A stretch of 64,000 nucleotides of DNA from Adiantum capillus-veneris (GCA_014529385.2 CM043953.1:108010549-108074548), one strand, 5' to 3'. Shown: positions 37,343-50,469, counted from the stretch's first letter. The notes: generated from the sequence alone by a model not told the origin. Translations and numbers: made by a program.

Positions 37343-40300
37343 ACTTAATCGTGAAAACTACATGCAGGGGCTTTTCAGCTTTCTTTTGCACCCAAAGAGA
37401 AGAGTTTTACACATACTGAAAGATGTTAGTGGCATCGTCAAGCCCTCAAGGTTGCTGCTCTTACTTGTTCTATGATGCTTTTACTTCTCCTATATGGTTC
37501 TTGATTCAATAGCTGTGTTTTGTATGTCTTTACAGATTGACATTACTTCTTGGGCCCCCAAGTTCAGGAAAAACAACTTTGATGCTTGCTCTTGCTGGAA
37601 AGCTCTCTACAGACCTCCGGGTACTTTCATAGCTTTGCAGATTCTTTGATAAAATAGTGCAAAGATAGATCAAAGTTTGACTGCATTTTGCTCTAGTATG
37701 TGGCCTAAGGGTGAGGTAGAACTCAAAGATTGTGATTTTGTATGTATTGTCCAAACTTGGAGTCCTATTTGTGACATGAAAGGAAAAAAATCTGAACCAA
37801 CAAGCTGGTGACATAGTAGTTGAAGTAATGGTGTGGATGTAAACCTGGAATGATCTCAAGGTGTTGTCGAAAAGAGACAGCCATGTTTTAGCCGTCAACG
37901 ACTAGGCTAGAACAAAAAACAGTAATTTGATAAAATGGATATTTCTTTCATTCATTGGCACATTCTGGTCCAAAGGTTTTTTGGCATTAAGACAGAAAAA
38001 CTTTCCTCATGTAATGAATGATGTAACAGCTGCCAAATGTCATTAAATGATCTGACTATTTTCAACTGCCAGGTTTCTGGCAATGTGGCATACAATGGAC
38101 ATGAGATGAATGAGTTTATTCCTCAAAGAACATCGGCATACATCAGCCAACATGACACGCAATATGGAATGATGACCGTGAGAGAGACACTTGATTTCAG
38201 TGGTCGCTGTCAAGGCATCGGTACTCGATATGGTCAGTAAATACCCTTCTTGACCATTTATAAAACCCCTAGCTAAAAATTGGCATAGCCTTTCTCAAGA
38301 TGATAAGTCTTATTATTTGTTTTCCCCTAGAAATGCTCACTCCTATTATTTGTTTTTGCCTAGAAATGCTCACGGAGCTCTCAAGACGCGAAAAGGCAGC
38401 TGGAATCAAGCCAGATGTGGATATTGATGTCTTCATGAAGGTACTAAAAAGCGTTTTGTCCATTTTTCTGTCACTCAAGCTCCTCAACAAGCCTCCAATT
38501 TGTTCCCTTGTAGGCAGTGTCAATGGAAGGGCAACAAGGAAGTATAGCCACTGATTATACATTGAAGGTAAAGAATGCCACATGTAGTTTCTAAGTCAAT
38601 GACACAACTTTTCAACTCTGGGGTAACCAAAATTCTTTGGTTTTACACCCTGGCCTGCATAGTAGTGTCTGATATACATTGGCCATGCAGATGCTAGGCC
38701 TTGACATCTGTGCAGACACCATGGTTGGTGACCAGATGAAAAGAGGCATTTCAGGAGGTCAAAGGAAGCGTGTCACGACAGGTAAAACCTGCATTTGCAT
38801 AACTTTCATCTATTTTCATTTGCTTGAAAGATTGCAGGGAAAAAATGTAGCATAATGGATCCCAAAAGAGCTTATGATATGAATATTTCTGCAGTATCTA
38901 TGTCCATCATTCAAAGCTTTACTATGCAAATGCCTACAAGTCAAGTGTTTGGTTGTACGTGTTCCAGATTTCTTACAAAAAGGTGTTCATGTTTCTTTGT
39001 CCAAAGGTGAAATGCTTGTAGGACCTGCAAAGGCTCTATTCATGGATGAAATTTCGACCGGTCTTGACAGCTCCACCACTTTTCAGATAGTGAGATGCTT
39101 GAGGCAGTCCGTGCATGTAATGGATGCCACCATGCTGGTTTCACTTCTGCAGCCTGCACCGGAAACATTTGATCTTTTTGATGATGTCATACTTCTCTCG
39201 GAAGGCCAGATAGTTTATCAAGGGCCTCGAGAACACATCCTTGAGTTCTTCAGATCAATGGGATTCAAGTGCCCTGAAAGAAAAAGCACAGCGGACTTCT
39301 TGCAAGAGGTGAGTAGAATCTCTTCATATTGGCACAAACTGGATGCAAGCTTAAAGTACTATGCATTATGTTCTCAAAACAAATACCCTTTGGTTCATTC
39401 ATGCAAGGAGTGCATCTGTCTATTCCAAAGATCCAATTGTAACCAGGCGAACCATAAATGTTAACCCCAATCGTCCTTGCCTGCTCCCTGAAATGGAAAC
39501 AGATATTTTTTTCACTGGCATGCTGTATTTATTACATTGAAGGAGCTTGTTTGGAAGAGCTATGATTTTTGTATGACAAAAACTGATTCTCTTTGATTAA
39601 TGAGTCAGCTCCAAGTTAAACCTTATGTCGAACCGTCGATCACATATACATGTATACAGATTATCCAGGGAAAAAAAAGCATCCAGAAAAATTTCAAAAT
39701 TGACCGCTAAAGAAAAGTTATGGTATCAATGGCATCATGCCCAAGGAAATATAAACATCAGCTGCATCATGCATAGTATTGATGTAAATAGCCTGATAAC
39801 CCCCTTTATGTTATCAAATACAGGCACATGACCCTAACATTCTGTGCACTGAAACTAATCCAGCTGGAATTTCAAGTTAGACATGCATGATGTTCTCCCT
39901 TCGGAGTGTAGCTTTCCTCATCAAGGTGGAAATGTCCGAGTGTCCGATGCTAGTACAGTCCAATGTTAGTGTGGACCATGGTACGAAATGGACGCTAGTA
40001 CGACACGTACGATGAAAGAAAAGAGAGTCTAGAAAAGTGCTCACGATACCAAAGTTGAAAGCCCCGAATGGCATCTTTGCAGCATATGAGGCTTTAACTT
40101 TGACCCCATGCCATTCAGCCTTAAGCCGTGGCCATGAGACAATAGTGGCCTTAAAGGACCCAAATTTGCCTAAAACCAAACACAATGGTCCGTCCATTGG
40201 ACATGGACAACCTTGTTCCTGATGGATCTGGTGTCAGATATATATGTCTCTCCAATATCATATCCTTTAACTTCAACATGAACTACACTGATACTGTTGT

Positions 40301-43300
40301 CAACTACAGGTAACCTCAAAGAAAGACCAACAGCAGTATTGGGAAGACAGAAGCCAGCCATACAGATTTGTCACAGTGGACGAATTCGCACAAGCTTTCA
40401 AGTTGTTTCATGTGGGCCGGAGACTACAACAAGAGCTGGCCATCCCCTTCGACAAGACAAAAAGCCACCCTGCAGCCCTTGCCACCAGAAAGTATGGTCT
40501 CAAAAAAAGGGAGCTGTTTAAGGCATGCCTTGCAAGAGAAGTGCTGATGTGGAAACGCAACTCGTTCATGTATATTTTCAAAACGTGCCAGGTACTTTTG
40601 CACTCAATTCTCATTACCATCTGCAGGAGTACTGTCAGTATAATGCATTGCAGGATCGGCATAATAGAATGGCTTTAAACCACATGATGATGCTTTTTCC
40701 TCATGTTCTCACTCTAAAAAACCATCCTAGTTGCACTAAAACCCCTCTTTCTTTGCACCATTCTTTGCAACCATGAAGAAATGCTTCCTTCTCAGTAGGG
40801 TGCAGTATGTGAACGCACTTCTGACTACGTGCTCATTCTACACCGTGGAAAAATTTTATTTCCTGTAGGACCCAAGCACATCCATCACCAAATTGCATGG
40901 TTTTTATTAGCAGAACTTGACAATCAAGCAATCTATCTTACTGTGATTAGAGCAAGCTATTAATAATCCCACTTTGATTATTGAAATTACAGCTAGCTGT
41001 CATGTCCTCCATTGCCATGACAGTTTATTTCCAGACCAGACTTCATCAAGACTCTGTCAACGATGGAATCATATATATGGGAGCTCTCTTCTACGGACTG
41101 ATAGTAATTATGTTCAATGGCATGGCTGAGATGGTTATGGTTGTTAACCGTCTTCCAGTATTTTATAAACAAAGAGACCAGCTTTTCTATCCTGCATGGT
41201 CTTTCACAATACCTGCTATTTTATTGAGGGCACCTCTTTCCATAGTGGAGTGCCTAATCTGGGCATGTCTGACATACTTTGTAATTGGTTTTGCACCAGA
41301 ACCTGGAAGGTGAGTCAAAAATAGGTACTTTTGTCTAAGCTTGAAATCACACAGACAATTTTCAAGTGTTCTACTTTGAATATTCGAGAAATTCTGCAAA
41401 CTAAAAAGAAGTTCAAAGCAGGTTTTTCCGGCAGATACTGCTCCTATTTTGTGTCTCGCAAATGGCTTTGGGTATGTTCCGGTTTCTAGGCGCTGTTGGG
41501 AGGACCCTGATTATTGCTAACACCTTTGGAAACATTGCCTTGGTCATTGTCTTCGTTATGGGCGGGTTTGTGATTTCTCGAGGTAATCTTGCAAAAGCAA
41601 CAAATAACACTGTCAAGCTTGTAGAACACGGGATGAGAGTTTTTGAGTTGCTTTTAATGTGACAGAATCAATTCGTGGCTGGTGGATCTGGGCATACTGG
41701 TCATCTCCACTCACTTACGGGCTACAGGCATTGTTTGCGAATGAGTTCCATGCAGACCGTTGGCGGAAGGTAAAACACAAATTCACAACTTGGTCTATGA
41801 TCACCAAGAAAGCCAACTTTTAATGAACTCATGAATATTGAACTCTGCTCTTCAGCCCTACACTGGGAACTTGGATGCAGACACGCTTGGGGATGCAATT
41901 TTAATATCACGTGGTTTTTTTACACATAAGAAATGGTACTGGCTTGGTATAGGGGTGCTGATTGCCTTTGCTGTCGTGTTCAACATCTTGTTTACCTTGG
42001 CAATGACCTACCTCAAACGTAAGAAGAAAAGTTTATATTCGCCAAAAATTATAGCTTTCATAAAGCACAACAAAGCTAATATAGTTCCATGGGGACTGCA
42101 GCATTGGGTAAACCTCAAGCAATCTTGCCAGACGATGATGCTGAAGAGAAACATTCAGCTCACCGAGAGAGCCGATCGCCATATTACAACAGAGGTAGTG
42201 GAGCTCCTTCAATTGCAGGTTTATTTCATTATTAATAGAAGCTAAATGCATGTAGACAGGGACCCAGATACTTAACAACATATTGCAAGCCAATCCTACT
42301 TTAAGCAACTAACCAGAAAGACTTAAGAATTTAATAGGCGTAAGGGTCAAATAAGATAGCTACAACAACAGGAAGGCTTTGCTACTAGGTCTATGCGTCC
42401 AATATATCCTTCAAACTTCAAACCAAGCTTTTGGCACTAAAAATCCTATTCTTTGCAGGACAAAATGGTGAACTAGCAGGCATTGACTTACCGACTATAA
42501 GGCCATCAATCCCAAGCTCTGGCCAGAACAATGATGTTGAAATTGGTACTAACAATCGGCGCCGAGGAATGCTTCTCCCATTCCAGCCACTATCAATTGC
42601 CTTCAATGCAGTCAACTACTATGTTGATATGCCTCCTGTAAGAATTTTCAATTTCAGTTTTGTTGGATGTATTTTTGGCCAATAAAGTTTTGAACTTCTT
42701 AAGTAGCACAATCTTAATTTCAAACATAGACAAGAAGAAGTTTACACAGACAAACAGAGGGTTTCTCACCTCCTTTACTCTTATGATGTATTCTTATAGG
42801 AAATGAAGAATCAGGGTGTTACCGAAAACAGGCTTCAACTCCTACATGATGTAAGCGGGGCATTTAGGCCGAGGGTTCTTACTGCTTTAGTGGGTGTAAG
42901 TGGTGCTGGAAAATCCACCCTTATGGACGTTTTAGCTGGAAGAAAGACAGGAGGATACATTGAGGGTGATATAAGTATATCTGGTCACCCTAAAAAGCAA
43001 GAAACATTTGCGCGAATAGCGGGATATTGTGAGCAAAATGATATTCACTCCCCTAATGTCACAGTGAGGGAATCACTTGAATACTCTGCATGGCTTCGCC
43101 TATCATCAGAAGTTGACAAGAGAACAAAGAAAGTAAGTTGCCACAAGTTTACGAGTTTCAACCCACAACAATGAACAAAGACTGAATACTCCTCGTTAAT
43201 TTTCCGTGCAGATGTTTGTGGAGGAGGTCATGGAGCTTGTTGAGCTCTTTCCAATTGCTGATGCCCTGGTCGGGCTTCCTGGAATCAATGGATTATCCAC

Positions 43301-45133
43301 AGAACAACGGAAAAGACTTACTATTGCTGTTGAGTTGGTAGCAAATCCTTCTATTATATTTATGGATGAGCCTACCTCTGGTTTGGATGCAAGAGCTGCA
43401 GCTATAGTCATGAGAACAGTGCGCAATACTGTAGATACTGGGAGGACAGTGGTGTGCACAATCCATCAACCCAGTATTGACATATTTGAGTCGTTTGATG
43501 AGGTAAGCATAAGAGCCTCAATACTTTGGCCTGTAAGAGTCAACTTGTAGGTCATGAAGTACCTATCAACAAGCTTTCATGCTGCTCAACATTCCTTGCA
43601 TTATCTAGCTCACGATAAACCAATTGTGCTTCAAACTGCCGTAATATCTTAACTTTGGATAAGTCCTTCATCTGGTTTTTCCTATTGTACTTTATATGCA
43701 GTTATTGTTGATGAAGCGAGGTGGCCGAGTGATCTACGCAGGTCCTTTGGGAACCTGTTCTGCAGAACTTATCAAATACTTTGAGGTAAACTCTTTTTTG
43801 ACTTCACTATATTCATGACTAACGAGGAGCACTAAAAGCCTAGTCCCAATCTCTTTGCAGGACATACCAGGGATCCAACCAATTACAGACGGATACAACC
43901 CAGCCACATGGATGCTTGAGATCAGCTCACATTCAGCGGAGGCTCGTCTTCAAGTTGATTTTGCACAAATCTATAAAGACTCTACTCTATACAAGTAAAG
44001 CCTAAAACCCACCTTGTGATACACATTTCAGGTTATGTTGTGAACTAAGTGGTGTACACTTGTGTCTTCAGGCGCAATCAAGCACTTATCAAAGAGTTAA
44101 GTACCCCCCTGCCTGATTCCAAAGACCTTTTCTTCCCGACCGAGTACCCACAAAGTTTTCCTGAACAATGTTTGTCATGCCTATGGAAACAACACAAGTC
44201 ATATTGGCGCAATCCTCATTACAATGCCGTGCGACTTCTGTTCACAACAGCTGTTGGGCTCATCTTTGGAACCATCTACTGGAGACTAGGTCAAAAAACG
44301 TAAGTTTTAGTGTACAACACTCTGTACAAGCTAATGTATGTCACCATATAAGCTTCGCTGACTCTTAATGTGTGCCTGCAGGAGCACAACCTCTGACTTG
44401 TTTAACATCTTTGGGGCTTTGTATTCAATCTCATTGTTCATGGGCTATCAAAATGCAAATACTGTCCAGCCAGTTGTCGCTATTGAAAGAACCGTCTTTT
44501 ATCGAGAACGGGGAGCAGGAATGTACTCTGCATTAGCATATGCATTTGCTCAGGTATAACAAAGGCAAATTTCACTTTGTTTGTCTCTAGTGACCATCAA
44601 AAAGCTAACTCTTTAATCCAATTGCAGGCAGCCATTGAAATACCATACTGTTTTACGCAAACCACCATATACGTGTTGCTTACATATGGTTTGATCAACT
44701 TCTATTGGTCAGCAGCGAAGTTCTTTTACTACTACTACTTCATTTTCTTCTCCTTAATCACTTTCACATACTTCGGCTTCATGACCGTCGCCATTACGCC
44801 CGATGTTTACATTTCTACAATCATAACAGCAGGCTTCATGAGCTTGTGGAATCTCTTCTCTGGCTTCATGATTCCTCGAGTGGTATGTGTCCTTGCTGAA
44901 TTAACATGCTGGGCTGGTTGTGTGTGCATACATGTGTGTGTGTGTGTGTGTGTGCACACGCATGCGTGTAAGTGTACATTTTCACCTGAAGGGGATGGCA
45001 AGTAGATGTGAGCCCACACAGCCACAAACACAGGCTATGAAAATTCTACATATGGTACATTTGCATGTAATTGAACATAAAATGAGGGCGTCAAGCAAGT
45101 CTGTCCTCATGAGTATTTTGTGCACGCGCGCAC

Positions 45134-45190
<57 letters not shown>

Positions 45191-45510
45191 GAAATTTTAT
45201 GTTAACGTCTTCAAAAGGCCAAAACGATCTATGAGACCAAAAAGTTAGAATTGGTGAATCTGATACCATGTCCCAGAGATTACAAAGTTACAAAGAACTA
45301 ACCTTAAAACACTACGGAGAAAGGAAATAGGGGGTTGGGGTGGGGGAGGGGGAAGAGAGGGGGGGGGGGGGGGGGGGGGGGGGCGGGGGGGGGGGTTTTT
45401 TTTTTTTTTTTTTAATTGTGGGTTCAGATGAAATCTCTCATCGGTCGCTGTCGGATCTCATCTATCGACCTCCTCAATGATCAGTACTCTGGTTGGGCAT
45501 CTTGCATGTC

Positions 45511-45555
<45 letters not shown>

Positions 45556-45846
45556 AAATTTTTGAACGAAATGCAGCGCATACCGCAGTGGTGGAGGTGG
45601 TACTACTGGGCCGATCCCTTGTCGTGGTCATTGTATGGGTTGATAGGGTCGCAGCTGTCGGACGTAGACAGCGACGTGATGGATCCGGACGCAGGCAGAA
45701 TGCTAGTGAAGGACTATTTGAACAGCGTCTTCGGCTTCAAGCATGACTTCCTGGGGGCCGTCGCCGGCGCCCACCTGGGCTTCACCCTGCTCTTCATCTT
45801 CGTCTTCGCCTACGGGATCAAGAAACTCAACTTCCAAAAACGATAA
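35743..45846 (+). CDS. Full-size PDR-type ABCG transporter, 24 exons, 1457 aa
   Basis: Plasma-membrane type ABC exporter of the plant pleiotropic drug resistance group; substrate not predictable. Exons: 35743-36077, 36297-36417, 37368-37450, 37536-37620, 38073-38232, 38364-38440, 38514-38567, 38691-38781, 39007-39308, 40310-40591, 40993-41309, 41422-41582, 41666-41769, 41856-42018, 42102-42194, 42459-42637, 42800-43132, 43212-43502, 43702-43785, 43861-43994, 44072-44299, 44382-44553, 44628-44882, 45577-45846. All join in phase with GT-AG introns and no stops. The order NBD1-TMD1-NBD2-TMD2 is that of PDRs. NBD1: GPPSSGKT (Lys192), ISGGQ, LFMDEIS and TGLDSS. NBD2: GVSGAGKS (Lys907), [17 protein letters not shown] and CTIHQPS with the switch His, which NBD1 lacks (SLLQPAPE), as in other plant PDRs. 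Length fits the family (about 1400-1450). The ATG at 35743 is the first in the transcript. Introns 2 and 23 carry LINE pieces. The last exon is much richer in G/C at third positions than the others. Confidence 0.93.
36424..37340 (-). mobile_element. 5'-truncated LINE inserted antisense in PDR intron 2
   Basis: On the minus strand, [19 protein letters not shown] (37247-37165) and [16 protein letters not shown] form a LINE reverse transcriptase. PLSPTL, then RYVDDIV (about 36875) with the YVDD active site, and [10 protein letters not shown] follow. Stops and frameshifts break the reading. The 3' side ends near 36463 against a (GA)n tract (36424-36462). The 5' side ends near a CAG/CTG run and a second (GA)n tract (37291-37340). 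It lies between a good donor at 36418 and the acceptor at 37366-37367, so it should be removed by splicing. Confidence 0.8.
38310..38363 (+). other. Tandemly duplicated 3' splice site before PDR exon 6
   Basis: CTATTATTTGTTTTTGCCTAG followed by AAATGCTCAC occurs twice 33 bp apart, with acceptor AG at 38329-38330 and at 38362-38363. Both are followed by the same exon start. The downstream acceptor gives the normal family sequence. The upstream one would add 11 in-frame codons with no stop. Confidence 0.75.
45135..45553 (-). mobile_element. LINE 3' fragment and microsatellites in PDR intron 23
   Basis: After (GT)n and (GA)n (45135-45187) the sequence ATGAAATTTTATGTTAACGTC and CTATGAGACCAAAAAGTTA closely follows 36463-36520, the 3' end of the LINE in intron 2. 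ATCGGTCGCTGTCGGATCTC at about 45438 follows the segment near 36675. A G37 run with one C, then T18, lies at 45359-45413, and (GA)n ends it at 45513-45553. It is a short, damaged member of the same LINE family, again antisense. Confidence 0.65.
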
Positions 45847-45895
45847 CAGGTTTTCTCGCCCCCGTTCCCTTTTCAAAACGTCGCATGTTAAAACG

Positions 45896-45947
<52 letters not shown>

Positions 45948-45977
45948 ACAGTAAATTCAATTGAGCAACGTTGATGT

Positions 45978-46017
<40 letters not shown>

Positions 46018-46048
46018 CAGTAAATTCAATTGAGCAACGTTGATGTAG
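45896..46048. repeat. (CT)n-(CA)n and duplicated 3'-flank segment of the PDR gene
   Basis: (CT)n 45896-45926 and (CA)n 45926-45949 are followed by AACAGTAAATTCAATTGAGC through GTTGATGTAGGG, then a second (CA)n and a second copy of the same 41 bp. This lies 50-200 bp after the PDR stop and probably within its 3' UTR. Confidence 0.85.
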
Positions 46049-46732
46049 GGACTGAATTCAGTCAAACAAGTTTAGAAACCAATGGAGCTTCAAGTTAGAT
46101 TTTTTTAGGGTTTTTACGCAAATCCTCTAAATTTAGCCAATTTCCTTCAAGGCAACTCTCCAAATTGGTCAAGAATTTTCAATATTGGCCATTATTGAAC
46201 ACACTAAAGGCCGGTTTTCTATGAGCATTGTTGGGTATCCCCAAAAAATTGCAAAGATGTTTTTCTCCTCTTTTAAGTCAAAGAATTTCATCAAGACCTC
46301 TCTCATGCTTGCCCTCATGGCAACATCAAAATAAGTTAAGGCCTATACATGTATCTAAGCAATTGTTTTTTCTTTAAATTTTTAAAGAATCACCTACAAC
46401 TTTCGGCTGGGAAGACCCACCTTAAGAGTCGGGCTGCCTCCACCTAGGGGGGGTGGGTACCTAAGCAATTGTTACAATATCTACCATTTGCAATTTGAAT
46501 CATACAAGATTTCTTTTCCAAGTGAGGTGCACAATCTATGTTATAGTCTTCATTATCCATGCCCTTCCTCACACTCTCTAGTTATCTTAATCACTTGAAA
46601 TATAATCTGCCTTTTTGTCATACATGCCTTTTTAAATATCCCTCAAATACAAAGCTTATATTCAAAGAGATGCCCACGAAGAAGAGTTTTCTAACAATGG
46701 TCCAGTCATAAGTTTATTGTGAAGAAAAAATT

Positions 46733-46784
<52 letters not shown>

Positions 46785-46998
46785 CCACACACACACACAC
46801 AAAGTGCTCAACTTTTGCTCACATCTAAACATGCTTCTCTCACATTTTTTAGCCATGACCTAGACCTACAAACTTTCCTCTCCTAGCAATAGTGTGAGCT
46901 CTCCATTGTGATTCTCATCACCATGATCCTTGAGCATCGAGAATCACTAATCAACCATATTTGGTCCCATAAATATATTTGATCTCTGAGGACCATAA

Positions 46999-47052
<54 letters not shown>

Positions 47053-48260
47053 CTATATCCAATGTTTGAATAGAGGAGTCTCTAACAATAAGCGTACTTA
47101 TACATTTAGTCACAAGAAAAGCTTGGATTGCAAGAGATATATATGATGAGAAGATTCATTAAGAATTGCCATGATACAACTTCATCACAAGCAAATATTA
47201 ACCAATCTTGTGTTTTGATTATGCAGGCCATTTGCAAAAAATTGGTCCCATTCATCTTGGCACTATAGCATTGTACATTAAATTTCACCCTAGCACATAT
47301 CAAAACTCATTGAGAATTGCAAAACAGTGCCCTCATTCACTTGGACCGACAAAACATCAATCATGAAGGCCAACAATGGACTTAAACATGCTGTCTATTG
47401 AGCATCTTTGGCCGATTCTTTCCTCTTACAATCAATTACATCGTGTACTTTTCCACAAGTTGTGAGATGCCCATTTGTGCATTCAGAGATATATTGAGTT
47501 AATACTAACCAATACAGTGTAATTGACTTGATAGCCCAATGAAAAAATATATTGTCAAAATTTTCGATGTACACACACACACACACACACAACAACAACA
47601 ACAACAACACTTTTCTACAAATTGGTGTACATTAAAAATGGTTTTGAATGTTATATTTTCACCATGTTCCATTGGAGGACCATACCTAGTTTGATTGTGA
47701 TATCCTTTAGCCATACTTTGGTTTAATCTATCTAAGGGCATTTAAGAGTAATTCTTGCTCAGCATTTTCAACAAAAGTCATTAGATGATAAATGGCATAA
47801 CCTTATGCTTATGTTGAACGTTTTATGGATTTGTGTAGCCCACATTTGAACTACGTTTTAAAGGTACTTTGGCAGTCAATATATCACTAGTAGTGCCTAA
47901 TTTAACAGCGTTTATGTAAACAAAAATATTTACTTGTTCTACTACTTGTACTCTTTGCAGAAAACTACACCATTAGCCTTATTATAGTATTATACATCAC
48001 TCAAAGATGTTGGAATTAGAGTTGTGAAGATGCACGCAAAACTTGGAGAAGATGAACAAGCTCAAGGCACTCAACAAAGTGTATTGTTTTTAGTGCGCAA
48101 ATAGAAAGATAAATTAGACCTACATTGATGACTGTATATACAATGCAAGGTGGGAAAACCTCCTAGTGAGGAAAAAAGTGCCCCGACAATCTTCATTACC
48201 ACATATATGGTAACAATCCACATAGGAGTGATGCAGTGAACGAGAGCTGGCACATAGTGT
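46049..48260. other. Intergenic region without a supported gene
   Basis: No recognisable coding sequence. (CT)n-(CA)n at 46735-46800, (CT)n at 47002-47047 and (CA)n-(CAA)n at 47571-47609 are the only clear structures. A decayed LTR of the copia element that starts at 48260 on the minus strand may lie near 48000-48220, but I could not define it. Confidence 0.45.
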
Positions 48261-48269
48261 ATTGGAACG

Positions 48270-49425
48270 TGCCATACCCTAAGGACATGATCAATCTTAC
48301 AAAGGGAGGCAAGCCCAAAGCTTTGCATAAACCTTCAAACTTCTCACAAGACAATGCCTTTGTGAACACATCTACAAGGTTTTGTTGTGTCACCACATAA
48401 GCTAAGTTGATCTCCCCTACTGAGAGTCTCTCCTTGACATAGTGAAAATGCACCTCATTGTGCTTTGTGCGATCATGAAAAATTGGGTTCCTCGCAACTG
48501 CCAATGTGCTCTGACTGTCTATGTAGACACCCAAATCAATTGTAAAGCATCTGAGCCAAACACACTCAACGGTGGCTGTGAAGACTACCTTGTACTCAGC
48601 TTCACAACTGGAAGTGGCCATAGTTGCTCAACCATGATATACATGAAGTGTTGAGCATGAAACAAAAACCACTTGTAGACATATGTGTGTCATAACAACA
48701 ACCAGCCCAATCTAAGTTTAAAAAAGCATGCAAATTTGGTGGCAATGATCCCCTCTTGGGATAAAACAACTCAAGATGGAAAGTATCACTTGAGTAGCAA
48801 AAGATCCTTTTAACATCATGCCAATGCTTAGACCACGGGCTAGCAATAAATCTATTGTTTTGTGAGGCTGCAAACTGAATATATGGCCTCGCATTGCATA
48901 CATAAATAAGGCATCCAATAGCACCCTAATAAAGAGTGACATCAATAGGGTCTCCAACATCATGAAGACTCAATTTCAAACTTGCTTCCATTGGAGTAGC
49001 AATAGGTTTGTAGTCTTCAAGTCCAAACTTACATAGTAATGTCTCTATGTATCTTGCTTGACACAAAGAGATACCTCCATCACATTATTGCTTATATTGT
49101 ATGCCTAAGTAATGATAAGAGTACCATTCAATTTAGCTTTGGATTCAACAATGTGCATCTCATTTGGACCAATAATCAACAAATCATCTACATACGAAAT
49201 GATGATGAAATATACTTCACCCTCATGTTAAACATACAAAGTTCTTTCAATTGGACTGTTACAAAAGCCTTGTTTAACCAAATGTGTGTCATCTTTCTCA
49301 TACCAAGCACAAGGAGACTCCTTCAACACATACAAAGATTTCTTGTATTTCCACACTTTTGTTTCTTGCCCTTTCTTGACAAAATCGAGAGGTTGTGTGT
49401 AATGGAAATGGCATATGAACTTTGA
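48270..49425 (-). pseudogene. Ty1/copia reverse transcriptase (C-terminal part) and RNase H
   Basis: Read on the minus strand from 49425: PLDFVKKGQETKVWKYKKSL, then ESPCAWY, then SYVDDLLIIG (about 49200-49171), which holds the RT active site YVDD. The connection region follows with GCLIYVCNARP. RNase H is seen as SSCEAEYK (48619-48596), IDSQSTLAVARNPIFHDRTK and DVFTKAL. Several stops and frameshifts separate the pieces. It probably belongs to the same element as the integrase part at 51420-53260, split by the sequence in between. Confidence 0.8.
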
Positions 49426-50469
49426 GAGTAGCGGAATTAGGAAATTAGGTGAATCACTTTTGTGAGATTACTTTGTGAGCATAGCGGGTGAACTTAATTG
49501 ATGGTAGCAACATAAATATGGTACTTAGTTAACTTGGCATGAATAATACTTTTGCAAGAGAGAGAGTTTAGAGAACATGACAATAGTTGAGGACCGGATT
49601 GATATGGAGCTGGTCCCCCCTCCAATAGGCATTTGTATTATAGTTTCTCCCATCAAGAGACATTTGTTACAATACAATCTTTGTGTTCCTTGTGACCTAG
49701 GTGATGCAATGAAGATGGAAAGCTTCATGCATCACAAGCATAACATAAACTTTGTAGAAAGCATTAACTATCCCAAGCCTCAGTCCCAAGGCCTCAAACA
49801 CCTTTGAAGGTGGAGAGAGCTAGTGTGGAATGAGGATATGGAAGAGGAAGAAGAAACATTCCATAGGAGAAAGAAATAGTTCCTCACTTATCATCACTCT
49901 TATTGCTAGCATACATAATAGCATAGTAATGAAGATGAAGAAGATGGCAAGCTTAGCATTGAAGCATGGCTCTTGGTTGGATTTGCATTCCATAGCCAAG
50001 AGTGTTAGTGTAGGCTCTTACTTCTCACAAGCTTGGAGAAGGAGGTGGAGTTCCTCTACTTTTACCAAGCGAGAATGGTCCACAAAATGAGTGTGTGTGT
50101 GGTGTATATCCCCCTATCATCCCCCTTGCTTGCTTGGGGCGAGTTGCAACTTTTCCACATACTGCAAGCTCATTGGAGCCCTCTCCCCCTAGCCAATCAC
50201 ATGCATCATGCAATCAAGTACATGGGCAGTGTTTTAACAAGTGTCCTCCTTACCCCTTAGAGAGAGAGAGAGCTTGAAAATATCTAGATATTTGTTGGAT
50301 GGAACTAGAAGCTCATTGGACCCCTCTTTAGCCCAACCAATAGCATTCAAACACACCATGTGGTTAAGCTTAGTGAGAGTCTAACATGTGTCCTATGTGC
50401 CCTTTTAGAAAAGGGGTGCCCTTTGGGTGAGTGGAAGGTTAGGTCAAAGATTCCCCTAACTTTGGGACT

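Noticed and set aside
38281..38340. Upstream acceptor of PDR exon 6 as the main splice site
   Set aside because: It would insert 11 residues absent from the family pattern ([13 protein letters not shown]). It is kept only as a possible alternative site.
48270..48621. Minus-strand 141-codon ORF as a host gene
   Set aside because: SSCEAEYK..ARNPIFHDRTK..DVFTKAL is the C-terminal RNase H of Ty1/copia.
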